64,000 nt of DNA, taken from positions 4,464,001 to 4,528,000 of the forward strand of contig CM059621.1 of NCBI GenBank assembly GCA_030435675.1, read 5' to 3'. The notes under the pieces are model-generated. The model made no database searches. It was not told the DNA's origin and worked only from the letters and a program-made list of their open reading frames with translations. The number at the start of each line of letters is the position of its first letter. The first letter of the stretch is position 1. Shown here in pieces: positions 1 through 11,641 of the stretch. The stretch is from Steinernema hermaphroditum (lineage: Eukaryota > Nematoda > Chromadorea > Rhabditida > Steinernematidae). The position numbers and the translations under genes were made by a program.

Positions 1-700
1 ACCATTCGAAAGTTACGCGAGCGTAGTTGGTGCGGCGACAGTACCACCAAAAAAACCGCCAAAAAAGACCGCCACAAAACGACCACCACAAAGCGACCGG
101 CAATGCATGACCTAACATCCAGGCTTGGCATAGGCTCCGGCTTAGGACTATGACTATGGATTTAAAGCGAGCCCTGTTGTCATGGTGGCTTCGGTAAACC
201 CTAAAACCCAAACCCTTCGGTAAACCAAAAGGCTTTCCCCAGATATGTCTAGACTGTTTGTCTAAACAGCTTCGTGTAAAAAAATTGGCGGTCTTTTTTT
301 CGGCGGGGTAGTCACGTAATCGCGTAGATGTGGATCTAGACATACAAGGCATGTAACTACCGAAACAGTGTTTGTGCCTTGTGCCGAGTTGTGCCTTTGT
401 GGTTGACCTGGTAAGTCTCTTGGATACCGATTTGTAGACCAGCGTTCGACTCCCCCGCTGTCAATATGTATTTTGGACGATACGTTTAGTTCTTGTCTAA
501 GAAGCATTGCATAATTGTCGGGAGAAACATGCAAATAACAATTTACATAAATTGGGAATCGTGCCAAGTAAAAAAGGACACTATGAAATACTATAATCAA
601 GTGGAAAACATCGCTAAAAGTGCCAGGATGTTGGCGAAAACAAAGCGCAGCGCAAATGGGGAGTAATGTATTTCATTTTAGCTGTCTAATGTAATCTGTC
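1..700. other. Left edge, no supported gene
   Basis: No convincing coding region is visible. The first 120 bases contain an ACC/AAA-rich stretch that could be the end of a Thr/Lys-rich linker like those elsewhere in the window, but no exon boundary supports it. A tRNA B-box-like motif near 444-456 lacks a foldable tRNA around it. Confidence 0.4.
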
Positions 701-1618
701 ATGCACACTTGGCTATACGCTTCCGCTCTAATAGCCACGTCCGTGCTATATGTATTTTTCCTATATATTGCTATAATCGCCCGCAAGAAAGAAACTTTCC
801 TATTTACATGTTACATCATCACTATTCATCTCCACAACGGCGCTGTTGTCTTCATGTGGGCGGCTGTCCTGCAACCTGAGTTCTTGGACACAGTCATGTG
901 CGTCAGAGTGCATGGGATTGGCTCGTTTTTCCCCAAAATTTGGGTTCACATATCCTTTTGTGTTACGATGATCTTAATCAACAACGCTTCCCTATGCATT
1001 GTGCACTTTTGTATCTTCATTATTGTTACTCTGCGCTATCCTACGGCTGTGAAAAGGTTGCGATCAAAGAAATATTTCGCTCTTTCTTGTCTCGGTTATA
1101 CTTTGAGCGCTGTGGCTTCATTTGTCTTGGTTTATCACTCTGTTAGTCATGAATATTTTGAGCAAGAATCCGATATCGTTTGTTATGTCGCTACAAACTC
1201 TTTCGTCAGAGGTGTTGTGTTGGTGGCCTCAGCTCGACATATTCTCGGTATTTTGGTTTCTGTGACCATACTGGGTGGACTGCTGAAGGTTCTGTGGAAA
1301 AATGGAACGGCGACGAATAGGACGGATGTGCAGAACGCCACAGTTACAATTGTGACTTTTGCTGTGATCCCAACATTCGCGGCTACTGTCCCATATGTAG
1401 TGATCACACTTTGGTCTACATTTACCGTGCACTCGACGTTATTTGCGCTTGTGGCAAATATCTTTGGATTTGTAGCAGTGATGCAGTTCAGCTTTATGAT
1501 GATCGTTGCACTCGCTGGATTCAAGCCCTATCGACGTGCCGCTATGAAGATGGTTTGCCGAAAGAAAACTGAACCACAGCTCTTCATTCATATATCCTCT
1601 AATACATATGAAAGCTGA
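701..1618 (+). CDS. Nematode serpentine chemoreceptor (7TM GPCR), intronless
   Basis: A single uninterrupted 305-residue frame with about seven hydrophobic segments. The first runs from residue 5 to 27 and the last ends with a PYRR motif near residue 275, followed by a short basic tail. A C-terminal PYR motif after TM7 is typical of the Str/Srh/Sri chemoreceptor superfamily of nematodes; the exact family is not resolved. The first TM starts within a few residues of the ATG, so this start is plausible. It lacks introns, unusual for this superfamily. It is clearly paralogous to the damaged receptor at 48712-49630: both share the FFLYIAI-like TM1 and an LDTVMC motif in the first extracellular region. 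Predicted role: chemosensory receptor at a sensory cilium membrane (family knowledge). Confidence 0.8.
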   Translation: MHTWLYASALIATSVLYVFFLYIAIIARKKETFLFTCYIITIHLHNGAVVFMWAAVLQPEFLDTVMCVRVHGIGSFFPKIWVHISFCVTMILINNASLCIVHFCIFIIVTLRYPTAVKRLRSKKYFALSCLGYTLSAVASFVLVYHSVSHEYFEQESDIVCYVATNSFVRGVVLVASARHILGILVSVTILGGLLKVLWKNGTATNRTDVQNATVTIVTFAVIPTFAATVPYVVITLWSTFTVHSTLFALVANIFGFVAVMQFSFMMIVALAGFKPYRRAAMKMVCRKKTEPQLFIHISSNTYES

Positions 1619-2121
1619 GAAATGTGTTTGGTCGCTTGGTCGTCGTTTGCGATATAAAAGGAAATACAAGTCGATGTGTCTTGTCGCTGAGAACCATAAC
1701 GTTGAGTTGCTCTGACAATCGTTGGTGATCGTTTAAGTTTCGTCCAAACGGTTTGACGGTAAACGTTCGAAGTTGGAAGCTGTTGGATCAGATGCCAGTC
1801 CGGGTCCCTATTTTGCCCACTGTCGGAAAGCGGCCGTTCCTCTGATGATCGAATGCGGCCGTGCTTTTTTTCAGTTTACAAGGGAAAAATACAAATCGTT
1901 CTCCGTTCTCCGTTTATATCTAGAGGATAATAAACACATTTATGTGGTAGATCACCTAAACATAAAAGACTGCCCAATGATATCCGATCAAAACGCATGA
2001 CCCTTTCAAATCATACGTTACTGTTTTTGCTTGGATTCGAAGCAAAACAACGAGTACAGCCACATGACCCTCCGACGCTACGTGGCAGACGTGGCAGATA
2101 TGCAAATGTGTCTTTGGAGGG

Positions 2122-2129
2122 ATACAAAA
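2122..2129 (+). promoter_or_regulatory. TATA-like box of the 2176 gene
   Basis: The sequence atacaaaa lies about 50 bp before the ATG at 2176, with a purine-rich leader between. Similar boxes precede most secreted-protein genes in this window. Confidence 0.35.
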
Positions 2130-2175
2130 GCGGACCGGAGGAGAGGGAGAGCATTCACTCGACGGAACTCGAGCC

Positions 2176-2697
2176 ATGAAGTCCTTCGCTCTCTGCTCCC
2201 TTCTGCTCGTCGCCGCCGTCTTCGCCGACGATGCTTCCTCCGCCGCCGGAAACGCCCTCGGATCTGTGACCGGAATTCTCGGTGGTGGAGCTGGAAAAGC
2301 CGGAGGCCTGGTGAATGGACTTCCCGTGTTGGGTCCTGTCCTCTCAGGACTGACCGCCCCGGTCAGCGGCGTCCTCGGAAACGTTCCCGTCGTCGGCTCA
2401 GTCGCCAAAGGAGTTCTCGGAGAAGCAGAGGGTGCTGCTGGTGGAGTCAACCTCGACATCGTCCAGTCCCTCCTCAAGGTCATCGAGGGGCTACTCAAGT
2501 CGATCCTCGGAAGCCTCGGAGGAATCAGTAGGTCTACCTTATTCACACCGCCACTCAACTCCGTTCTAGCCAGCCACGTTCCCGCTGCCGTTGGCGTCGT
2601 CGGAAACGTGGGAAGCGCTGCCTCTGGAATCGCTGATCAGGCTTCCAGCATCGAAAACGTCGCCGGAGGCGTTGCGAAGGCTGTCCCCTCCGTCTAA
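2176..2697 (+). CDS. Small secreted Gly/Ala/Val-rich protein
   Basis: A 173-residue frame starting with a clear signal peptide (MKSFALCSLLLVAAVFA, cleavage likely after residue 17). The mature part is low-complexity and rich in Gly, Ala, Val, Leu and Ser, with alternating GVLG/GPVLSG-like turns and no cysteine. It contains a 42-nt stretch at 2528-2569 with GT...TTCTAG ends whose encoded residues (Arg, Thr, Phe, Pro) do not fit the composition. This is probably a stop-free intron, which would leave 159 residues. A polyadenylation signal follows at 2744. No family was recognised; a cuticle, surface or pharyngeal secreted protein is possible but unproven. Confidence 0.65.
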   Translation: MKSFALCSLLLVAAVFADDASSAAGNALGSVTGILGGGAGKAGGLVNGLPVLGPVLSGLTAPVSGVLGNVPVVGSVAKGVLGEAEGAAGGVNLDIVQSLLKVIEGLLKSILGSLGGISRSTLFTPPLNSVLASHVPAAVGVVGNVGSAASGIADQASSIENVAGGVAKAVPSV

Positions 2698-2743
2698 AGC
2701 CACGGATACAATATCTATCCCCTCTTTTGTGGATAATATTTGA

Positions 2744-2749
2744 AATAAA
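2744..2749 (+). promoter_or_regulatory. Polyadenylation signal AATAAA
   Basis: AATAAA lies 47 nt after the stop codon of the secreted-protein gene. Confidence 0.6.
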
Positions 2750-2760
2750 CGTGCAAGCAT

Positions 2761-3341
2761 GACTTTCCTTGACTGTATCTGTTATAGACCAAACAATATC
2801 TTCTTGTTGCTAGCATGTGAAAGAGAATCGCTCAGTTTAAAACGGAGGGTCATTGTGGGCGTCAACTAAGAAGCGTACGTTCCGGGGAATCATATGTTTC
2901 GTGAATTTCCGTAAAGTAAAATAACATAGAGAGAAAGAGGTAGTGTTTTTGCTCTATGATCACAATAGCTGTCAGTGTCGCCCAAATGTTCGATGCTTGC
3001 GTTTTTATCCACTGCGAGAGGTTTTTTTGCAAAACAAAGAAGAGTCAAAAAAGGCACGAGGCACGAAGGCTTGAGGCTTCAACGTCTTGCTCTGCATCAA
3101 ACACAGAAAACGACCAGAAAGAAGACCGTGACCCTTTTTGTGCGGAGAGAGTTGAGTGTACAGAACATCAATGAAATTATTTGAATGATGCAGTACAGCA
3201 TTGTTGTTTATGGTGTATTATTTCTATTCACCAACTCAATAACAGCTACTACATACACTTTAACTACAGCAAAACATTATATAGTTATCTTAATTGAAGC
3301 ACACATAGGTCCATACTCTGCACTATGACGAGTTAAAACTT
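2761..3341. other. Intergenic, nothing recognised
   Basis: AT-rich DNA with short random frames only. It lies between the secreted-protein gene and the 3' end of the minus-strand receptor remnant. Confidence 0.5.
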
Positions 3342-3832
3342 TCAATGTGATAGAGCAGTAACAGCTACAATCTTGCTATTGTAATTCTTCGGTCGCGAGA
3401 AGAGTCGCCTTCTAATACTTCTATGACACACACAAGATTATAAGGATTGGGATGAGTACTTACTTTGAAGTGGCTATGTATAGCAACGGTGGTATAACCA
3501 AGTAGTTAAGCCCGTAGCAACACAGCATCGCATGTTCAACCCAAAGATCCCTCGGTAGAAAATAGCTTCCAAAGTGATAGAATGAGACCAGTGGGCTGTA
3601 TACAAACGCCTGGTAGATCAGCACGAAGGACCAAATCGAGCATGTCAAGATCTAGAAAGTTTCGGTGTAAATGAACAAGATATAGGTGAATTGTAGCTTA
3701 GAATCGCAAAAAGCATGCTTAATTATACGGTTTGCAATTATAACTTCGTATTGTCCTTTGTTTTGTGATTTTGCTTTATGCTCCATTCATGTTCACAAAG
3801 ACGATCGCTTTTGGACAGTGTACGACAAAATA

Positions 3833-5101
3833 TTGGGTTGGTAAGTTGAAAATGCACCATTTTAAAAATGAATCCTTATTGTTGAAAAAGGCACAGATTT
3901 TATAGGGTGTATTTATCATTTAACTACTCAGCCTCAGAACACTTTCTGGCATTAAGCCTGGTCACTCCACTACAGAACAGGAGAGGTTCCGGGTCGAAAA
4001 ATTCCATTTTGTCCGTTTTTGACCTCATTGAAAACTTTGGCTCAATTTATTCGTTGATGTTTCCGACAGTACCGCACAAGTAGGTACCCGATAGAGCTGT
4101 GGGAGACCTACATACATAACAAGTACCTGAGTCCCAGCTGAAGATGAGGAGCAGTTTTGAGTGCAATCAAAAATATCTAACATTCATGCTCCTGCTGGAT
4201 CTGCTGAAATCCCAAAACCAGTTATTAGTTCTTGCCTTATCCTGAATAAGAGAAAGAGATTTTTCTAGATGTTAGTCGCAAACTATAGCTGAGAGATTGC
4301 TCTATCCTATAAATACGTTACAGCCCCGTGCTTCTATAATATCGCATATAAGACAGTGCAGCATTACTTTTCAACCTGGTTCTGACCGCAGCACAATAGT
4401 TGATTTCTCTTCCTTATCCATACCCTCAAATAGTTCTGGGGATCATATGGTTAGAACCCCCTTGAACTCAACAGTCACGAAAAATAAAGGAAAAGATTTT
4501 TACTTGGAAATACAAATAAAAGCAGGGGTCAATGAGTTGAGCTGGCGAATCAAGGGCTCGGAGAGTCATGAGAAATCGGAGTTCCCGATTTCCACTTGTA
4601 GCCTAGAGCATCGGAGCATCAGCCACTATGGCATTCAAGCACCCTAGCTGGCCGTCCAAGTTGTCTGTATATCCTCGGCTAGAGTTTGATAAATCAAAAA
4701 AAAATTTAGCTACTTTAGAGACAAGTGCTTTATGGGCAAATTTTTTATCTTCTTGGAATTTGCTCTTGCTGTGACATTACAAGAAGAGGCTGGCGTGTGC
4801 GCTTGGAAGCTAAGCTCCTGCTGTAAGCGCACTTAAGACAGCACACCGCCTATCAAATAAGTAGTCCCTCAGAGAGGTTGTCGAAGTTTCGGTGTTTCGG
4901 ATGCCCAGGTGGTGCTTCGCGGACCATGAATATAAAAGGATTCAAAGAAAGCGGAAAGCATGCAGGTGGGGCATCGGAGCGTACCGACTGGAAAGTGAAC
5001 CAATCGCCCATACGAACGCACTAACCCATCTGATCCCAGGATTACTCAGTGCGAAAATAGACGCGAATCAAAAGTGGTGCATTTTCAACTTACCAACCCA
5101 A
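3833..5101 (+). mobile_element. Mariner-like element, copy 1 (decayed)
   Basis: A 1269-bp element bounded by perfect terminal inverted repeats of about 31 bp (starting TTGGGTTGGTAAGTTG) and flanked by TA dinucleotides at 3831-3832 and 5102-5103. Size, TIR style and TA target duplication fit the Tc1/mariner superfamily. No transposase frame longer than about 115 codons survives, so it is either a dead copy or a non-autonomous element. A second copy of nearly the same length sits inverted at 59424-60690. Orientation is arbitrary. Confidence 0.8.
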
Positions 5102-5524
5102 TAGTATAACTCCTAGACGATCTGACACCGGTCCTGTTCACTTTTTCTGTCTTTCTACGCTCTGAATATGGTCCAAGTACCGGAAAGTAAGTGGAGTCCT
5201 TTAGACTCCCCTTACATGTCTACACATATAAGGTCTATAGATATAAAGGGTTCAGAAGTCTACATCATGAATGATTGTTTCTTTTGTTGTAGACTTTACA
5301 TGTCTAGACACGTCTCGGAAAAGCAAACAAGCAATTTACAGCATACAGTGTTAAGTGTAAACAAGCAATTAAAGCTTTGTTTATATCAACAAGAAACAGA
5401 CAAGTGAACCCGCAATGAACCACACCATGCGTGGTTCCCTCTATAATTTCGCTTACATTTTTAGATTCATGTGTGTCACAGACCGGTTTAGTCGCTTTCT
5501 AAAGGTTAGGTCATACTCCACCGC

Positions 5525-5601
5525 TTAAGTCGCACGCGCGTCCTAACTCCATTTACCGTGTGACAAAATTTACAATGGAGTTAGGATGCGCGTGCGGCTT
5601 A
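5525..5601. repeat. Imperfect inverted repeat (small MITE-like hairpin)
   Basis: Arms 5525-5554 and 5571-5601 are near-perfect reverse complements built around CGCACGCGCGTCCTAACTCC, separated by about 16 bp. Weaker complementarity extends outward to about 5505 and 5615. It lies in what would be an intron of the receptor remnant. No target duplication was found. Confidence 0.6.
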
Positions 5602-6159
5602 TGGCCAAGCCTTAACACTTCTCCAAATTGATGGCCTATTATGACATCGACAGCTTACTCTGTGGATTTTGTCGCTATAGCTCAGTCGTAGTATGATCTG
5701 CAATCTGTTCAAGGCGAGAACAAAGCCCAACGCTATTTCGAGCCTCGTCATTCCCACTGTCAACCGTTCAGCCCAGTTCCATGGCCGAAAATTAATAGCT
5801 CCAGAGACTGCCGCACATAGAAACTGAATGCCAAGTACTAATTAAACTACACCCAGTTGTATCATTATTCTGTAACATTCCAGCTGTCGATATTCAGCGT
5901 TTGTGACAAATATCTAAAAAATGTATGTTTATCGGAAGATGGGATAGCCTTACGTAGACGATACGACAATACAAGACGGCTCCGATTAGCAGAAGGACTG
6001 CAAGAATCCAGTCCACGATGCCAAGCGTAGGATGAGCGACGTCCGCATCGAGAGGCTGCATTACGAATCTTAAGGAAGGAGTGAAGCCAGACAACGTGCA
6101 GTTTGAAATCTCGACGATTTGAAGAAGTGAAAGCAACAATTAGTACACACGAACACAGA

Positions 6160-7600
6160 GTTAACGTCTAATTAGGTGGAACGGTCAATCCACTTCTATA
6201 TAATTAGTGTCGTGGAAGTTTCGGATCTTGTCAACCGTTTTTGGTCACAAAGCAGCATATCGGCAGAAGGTTAAAAAATGCGAGTAGATTCTTGTATTAT
6301 GGTATCCTCTTAGCGAAATAGATCAGAAAAAAAGATCAGAAAGTCCCTTATATTGTACCAGCGTTTCGGCTTCATCTTTTCTGTCCGCAGGGACAGACAA
6401 CCACATAAAACAAAGACCCAGAAAGGAACCAAACCTGGCACCGACCAACCACGAACGTTTCATACGTTTCAGACAGTTGAGATACCGCAGATACATTGGC
6501 ACCATGGGGATGCCAGGTCATTCCCGTTTTTGAGTGATTATAGGCTATTTAGTGAGCACCAATCTTGCCACATTGTCAATCCGAAAGGTCAGTAAACCTC
6601 TTGTCAGCCATGTTTAGGTAAGTGAAAGCAGATCGAATCAAAGATAATTTTCTGTGCCCGCATCGACAAACGTACCGAAAATGGGTCTTTCCCCCACTTC
6701 GTTGTGCTCGGACGTCCACCTAAATGAGCTTCACCATCCCTTAAACACTCATGTAAACAGTAGCAGTAGCATGAAACAGACCCTATATGTGGATGAACAA
6801 AAACACAAAAGATTTGTCTTCAAACACTAAAGCTATCTCACATCTCACTCATCGCATCTCACTCCAAAGTTTTGTGTATTATTATTAAACCTCAAATTTA
6901 TGCGCCAATATACAGCAACATACAGCAAAAGGATTATCTGATGCGCATAAAGAAATTGCTGTAGTTGGAGTTAATTTTTGTCCTGTAAGCACAGTTACCC
7001 TTTTGTTTTTGTATAGTTTTGTTGTGTTGTGTTACTTGATCGAGGCGAGAGAGTGCACATCGCAATACGCACAAAGATCGAGCTTTGATTATTGCATTGA
7101 CTGGGGCACTAGATACGAAGAGGCAAGCACTTTATCTTCCTTGTAAAAGTCAAACGAAATCCTCTCAGATTGCATTATCGCACCGTTTACTTAAACACTT
7201 GTAATACTGAAATGAGGCTTTACAGAAAAACATCTCCAAGAATACCAGTAAAGTGTAATCTATTCGTTTCTTAGAATACATGCTTTATTTGTATCCTGCA
7301 TTGATTTGGTTAACCGTTTTCCATGTATGAAAACTGACATCATGGAAAGGTTAATATCTACTCATACTGCTCAAGAATTCCGACGTCTGGTATTTCACAA
7401 GTCGTTTTCACTTTGCCACGTTTTTTTCAAATGAAAAGCAGAATCTGATTCATTTGTTGAATTGCAGAAAAACAGAGCATATGGTTACTAAGAAGGTATG
7501 CCCTGCCTGTATCGACGAAGCTTTCATGAAGTTCTGATAGCAATAAACACACTAACAGTTAAATATAACAAGCATTTACAGAGTACGATTTAGTTCAAGA
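6160..7600. other. Intergenic, nothing recognised
   Basis: AT-rich DNA without a supported gene. A few hydrophobic short frames are present, but none has splice signals or neighbours that make a gene. Confidence 0.45.
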
Positions 7601-7606
7601 TAGTGT

Positions 7607-8185
7607 TCATGTAACAATAATCTTCGGAATAAGATACGTCGTATAAACTTGCTTGCGCCTTGAAAACGCTCGTCGAACGGTGACCATCATGCAGACGAGG
7701 AAGACAACGACGATGACGAGAAAAGGCCCTGTGCAGAAGGAAAGGGCAACGAGGGACACTGGAAGCGCCTTGTCTAAATACAAATTGTTCATATAGTGTG
7801 GCTACTCATAGATAACTTACCGTCAAAGAGAAGTGTCTGCCCGGTGTCCGCCATGCCGTGAGCGAATGTTTCCTTCGAGTGGCGAAAGAAAGAAATGAGC
7901 CGTGCATAGCTTATTCCGCTGTCGCACACCTCGTTCCTCATAGCTTGTTTTTTCCGGCCTATGAATATATAATGTCTCACAAACAAAAGAATACATATAG
8001 TATTCAACAAAACAGGGTGAGACAGGTAGGCAATAATACGTTAACTAATGTGAATATAGCTTTATTTTTCAGAGAAAAAGACTTACAGCGATAACGAGAA
8101 CAAATTCACCGAAGAGGTGCTTTTTAAATTCTGGCCTGATAGCGTCGTCGGGTGATTGGTTTATCGCTATACAAGACATACCTAC
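7607..8185 (-). CDS. Putative small membrane protein, gene model unresolved
   Basis: The last exon (about 7772-7607) encodes one strong membrane segment rich in Val/Leu/Ile, followed by a basic RRAFSRRK stretch and a short cytosolic tail. It joins through a GTAAGT...TTTAG intron (phase 1) to an exon around 7970-7830 that ends TLLFD. A possible upstream exon at about 8180-8092 ends before GTAAGT, but its reading phase does not join cleanly, so the 5' part is uncertain. No family was recognised. It might be a type I membrane protein or a receptor fragment. Confidence 0.35.
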
Positions 8186-8189
8186 AGAA

Positions 8190-9390
8190 CATGTCGACAT
8201 CTCCCGCTACCTAAATAGACATGCTTAAGCATCTCCTGCCTTAACGGGTGACGCATCATACGGTACATTAAGCTCCAGGTGCATTTCCGACATGCAAAAC
8301 ATTCTCAGGCGTTGAGGTTGGGTAAGTGACGCTGGCATATGAATGCGTACTTTTTGAAATGAAAATTCAAAGGAAAAGCAATCTTTCAGAGCTAGTATTC
8401 AAAAATTGTTTGTTTTCTTCATAGGAACCATGTAAACGAAACACAAGAACAAATGGCCAACAAAGCATCGGCCCAAGGTCTGATACGCCGATCGGGCTGG
8501 CAACTGGTGCGAAGTGGTTTTCCAATGAGTGATTTTTTACGAATTACTTCATAAGCGCTTAATTACACCCTACGAAACCTGCTTCTCTCCTAAGCGTCAT
8601 AGCTTAAAGTGTCCGGCATCGGAAGATGTTGATGTCGGCACAAAACCAGCTTCGGTTTTCTTCGTCTGGCCTTATCCTTCGTTCAGTCTAGGTATTGCCG
8701 CTAGAAGCGATCAGAACTGCAGCCTTGCTGGTGCCCCATATGTTGGTAACCAAAGCGAACTGGACAATCACGGGTGGTCTCATGGTCTCAAACGGTCACC
8801 TTCGTAAAAATAGTTTTCTCAACCAGGAGGAGTGTTAGAGCGATTAATTTGACTGAAACACATCTTAAGGCCAACACCAGATCCGCCAACTCCACATTTT
8901 AGAAGATATAGTGCATTATCAATATCCGAAATTGGAGGAAAAGAAGGCAGCATTGGCGCTTCTTGCACCACTACGGCTGATTGTCCAGTGCAGATTCGGG
9001 TTCACTCCATTAATGGCTTGGTAGTGGCTTATTGGCTCCCAACGAGTGCGAAACGAGTCCATACTCGCTGGGATTTTGGATCCGACTAAGATCTCTGTTT
9101 CAGAAAAAATACACTAGAGCAATAGCTTACGTTACATAGTTTTCCTGTGACTGAGAAACACCAAAAGTATGCATATAGATCAGTGTAAAGTATGATCAGC
9201 CAACTGGTATATAGAAAACCACAAAAATCATAAGTAGCTTCCGGAAATGATCCAAATTACGACCACTCTCGTCTACACAAACAAATATTCCAATGTAGTA
9301 ATGGAACCCTAACATGTTTTACTATCCACCTCTGTAACGGTAATCCGGCAATAATTGAGTGTTTTCCTGGTTGTCGTCTATAGCCTTAAC
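8190..9390. other. Intergenic, nothing recognised
   Basis: No gene, RNA or repeat could be supported here. It ends at the TATA box of the next gene. Confidence 0.45.
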
Positions 9391-9393
9391 AGA

Positions 9394-9401
9394 TATATAA
9401 A
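9394..9401 (+). promoter_or_regulatory. TATA box of the 9436 gene
   Basis: TATATAAA, 35 bp before the ATG. This leaves room for only a very short 5' leader. Confidence 0.6.
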
Positions 9402-9435
9402 CAATGCACCCACTTCATCCTCACTTCATTCAACG

Positions 9436-10108
9436 ATGTTTGCCGCCATCGTCCTCGTCTGCCTCGCCCTCTTCTCCGCTCAAGCGCAGGACGCGACTAC
9501 GATCGCCAACTACATTGAGAGCCGTGCGAGCAACTTCTTCCAAGTCAGCGAACTGGTTTCGGTACGAGCGATGAACCTTCTTATATGCATGCTTGTTTTG
9601 ATAGATCGAAAAAGCCCTCGCCAATCAAGTTTGCGGTGGAGCCAGCATTGAGCAGATTTTCGACAGTATGGGGCACATTCTTTGGGTGATAATCTAGGGG
9701 CATTTTTCCAGATTTCGTTAACACTGTTTCGCAGAATATCGGCGGCATGACGGCTACGAAGGCGATGGCTCTGGTCTCGAAGCTGCAGACCGATCTTGGG
9801 AACGATTTTACCGCAGTGAGGGATGCATGTGCTACCGCCGCCGCCAATGTTTATGGCGCCGCTTACAACGATGTACGAACTGACTACTGCGGAACGCAAC
9901 TAACTTATACATAATTTAGGTCTCCCAATATTGCTCCAGTGGCATTGGGGCCGTTCTGGCAGAGGCAAACAACTACGCCAACGATCAGGTTACACAGTCT
10001 CTTTTCGACGCTATGTACCAGGCTATCAGTGGGGTTAACCCCAACGATTGGAACATCGTCCGCAACGACGCCTCCGGCGCTGCCTTCTTTTCCAATTTCG
10101 GATATTGA
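9436..10108 (+). CDS. Small secreted protein, four exons
   Basis: Exons 9436-9561, 9605-9685, 9735-9872 and 9920-10108 join through phase-0 GT-AG introns of 43, 49 and 47 nt and give 177 residues. Residues 1-18 are a signal peptide (MFAAIVLVCLALFSAQAQ). The mature protein is helical-looking, acidic to neutral, with three cysteines in QVCGG, DACAT and QYCSS contexts. No domain was recognised. Ala/Asn-rich helices with few Cys resemble many nematode-restricted secreted proteins. The ATG is preceded by a TATA box at the usual distance. Confidence 0.75.
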
Positions 10109-10392
10109 GCGTGTGATGATGTCCGCCACCATGTGAACCTGAATGGTGATAACCCATAAAGTTGAGCAGTTAATGTAACACACCACTACGTGTAAGGAGC
10201 ACATCCACAATCGGCATCATCGAAAACTGTTGGTGTTCGCTCAAATGTTAATGGGAATCAGACAAATCGTGTGCAAATCGTTACGACACTTTTTCACGGC
10301 TTACATTTTCGGGGTGGCCGCAAACACAGCGATATTCCCACCTTTGTTCACAGCCAAAATTTTGTATCTCGACAGTATTTCGGCAACCCTAA

Positions 10393-10402
10393 AATAAATA
10401 AA
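10393..10402 (+). promoter_or_regulatory. Possible polyadenylation signals
   Basis: Overlapping AATAAA motifs about 285 nt after the stop codon of the secreted-protein gene. The distance is long, so use is uncertain. Confidence 0.3.
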
Positions 10403-10409
10403 GGCGTTA

Positions 10410-11641
10410 ACAGCATGCACACAAAACATCGCGTTAGGGAGTTGAAAGTATCCCATTTTTAAGATGGCTGTTTATTACAAAAAAAGACATATCTTAGAAG
10501 AGAACGCCTGCCGAGTTCACCACGTAACAATTGACTCGTTCTCCGTTCCGAAGGCCGTTTTTCAGAAGGAATGGTGCGAAATTTCAATCTGAACTCTAGC
10601 GGCCACAGTGAAAAGTTTTCTGAAATGTTTCGAGGTCCATATTACGCCAAAAGGTGGTCACTTCGAAGTGAATCTATGAAATTCGTTGTAGTTTTCGTTG
10701 TAAATGTTTTGTGTCTTTTATTCTTTCACCGTTTCCAGATATGATCGATTTTCAGTGTATCTGCCGCACCCTGTATTTCAGTCCAAGTTTTCATCACGCG
10801 ACTACACATCCTCAGGCTATTTTTCGGGAGAAGTGACTCTATAATGGCGAAGAAATTTGCTTTCCTCTTTGTCTAGAGAACAGAACCATACGTACTCTAG
10901 AAATGATCAACTCCGGATTCTTAAAAACCAGAGCAAATTCAGAAGTTCCGAATAGAACTTACCGTATCCTGATCGGGTGTAGTGTTGTCGAGCATAGAGA
11001 AAGCAACGATACACGCCTCATTTTTGGTTGATCGCTGAGCCCATCTAATGAACTGTTTATATACACCCAGATGGATGAACAATAACAAGCCATTATTGTG
11101 GGATTACCGGTCCGTATGTGTTATGATACACAATACACCCTGTTAGCCCATCGTTAAAGCGGGCTATTGTGCAATGCTTTGAGACAGTATGCCTCAGCTT
11201 GTTGTAAAATATGTAAAATAAATATGTTTGACTATCGTTCTTGGCACAATGATAGCCCCGGCTCCCAGATGACCTGGAACACCAGGGAGTCGTAGTTTGA
11301 ACATATCCCAAGAAACTCTTCAGCACGCCACCCGACTCCACCCTCGCCTCCAGGCAAGCTGTCTAACCGCTCCGACCACCTCGTTTATCGTGTTCCCCTA
11401 TCTCGAGACCGGAGGCCGTTTTTCGCTCCCGTCGCGAAAGAAAAGACATCCACTGGGTCCCTGCGGTTCTCGCCGTTCACTAGGATTATTTCTGAGAGAA
11501 CGAAAGTCGTCGCCTCCGAACATGCCGAGGTCGACAACACTCTGGCACCTAGTTCTATGTAACAACAACGTGACATCGAATGCATACCTTACAATTTTGT
11601 TCGCTTGCCGATACTGGATGGCCGATAAACACTATATTCAC
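10410..11641. other. Intergenic with one dispersed-repeat fragment
   Basis: No gene is supported. About 11240-11350 resembles segments near 30470-30580 and 56770-56860 (see the dispersed repeat entries). Confidence 0.4.
11240..11350. repeat. Dispersed repeat, fragment 1
   Basis: It shares the order GGAACACCAGGGAGTCGTAGTT, AAGAAACTCTTCAGC and a following CGACTCCACC with 30478-30570 in direct orientation and with 56770-56860 in inverted orientation. Read as protein on the minus strand, it keeps an SFL...TTxPWCSR pattern with the 30-kb copy, which hints at a decayed coding element of unknown type. Confidence 0.45.

Larger units (their letters stand above)
3342..6139 (-). pseudogene. Srt-like chemoreceptor remnant with stop codon and embedded mariner
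   Basis: Four exons can be read on the minus strand. Exon a (about 6139-5954) encodes TM1. Exon b (5913-5659) encodes TM2-TM3, with a YRIM motif and a TM3 ending LALNRLQ. Exon c (3651-3464) encodes TM6-TM7. Exon d (3420-3342) gives a basic SIRRR tail. The intron between a and b (5914-5953) is phase 0 and that between c and d (3421-3463) is phase 2; both have GT-AG ends. The TM7 end plus basic helix 8 resembles Srt/Srx-type receptors. Exon b has an in-frame TAA at 5842-5844 in TM2. No TM4-TM5 exon was found, and a 1.27-kb mariner separates the two halves. The start is not defined. Most likely a pseudogene. Confidence 0.6.

Noticed and set aside
370..470. Possible tRNA with a GTTCGACTC B-box
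   Set aside because: The acceptor and anticodon stems do not pair; at best a tRNA-derived relic.
1773..2000. 75-codon frame before the secreted-protein gene
   Set aside because: It starts with TTG, has no signal, domain or splice support, and overlaps the likely promoter of the 2176 gene.
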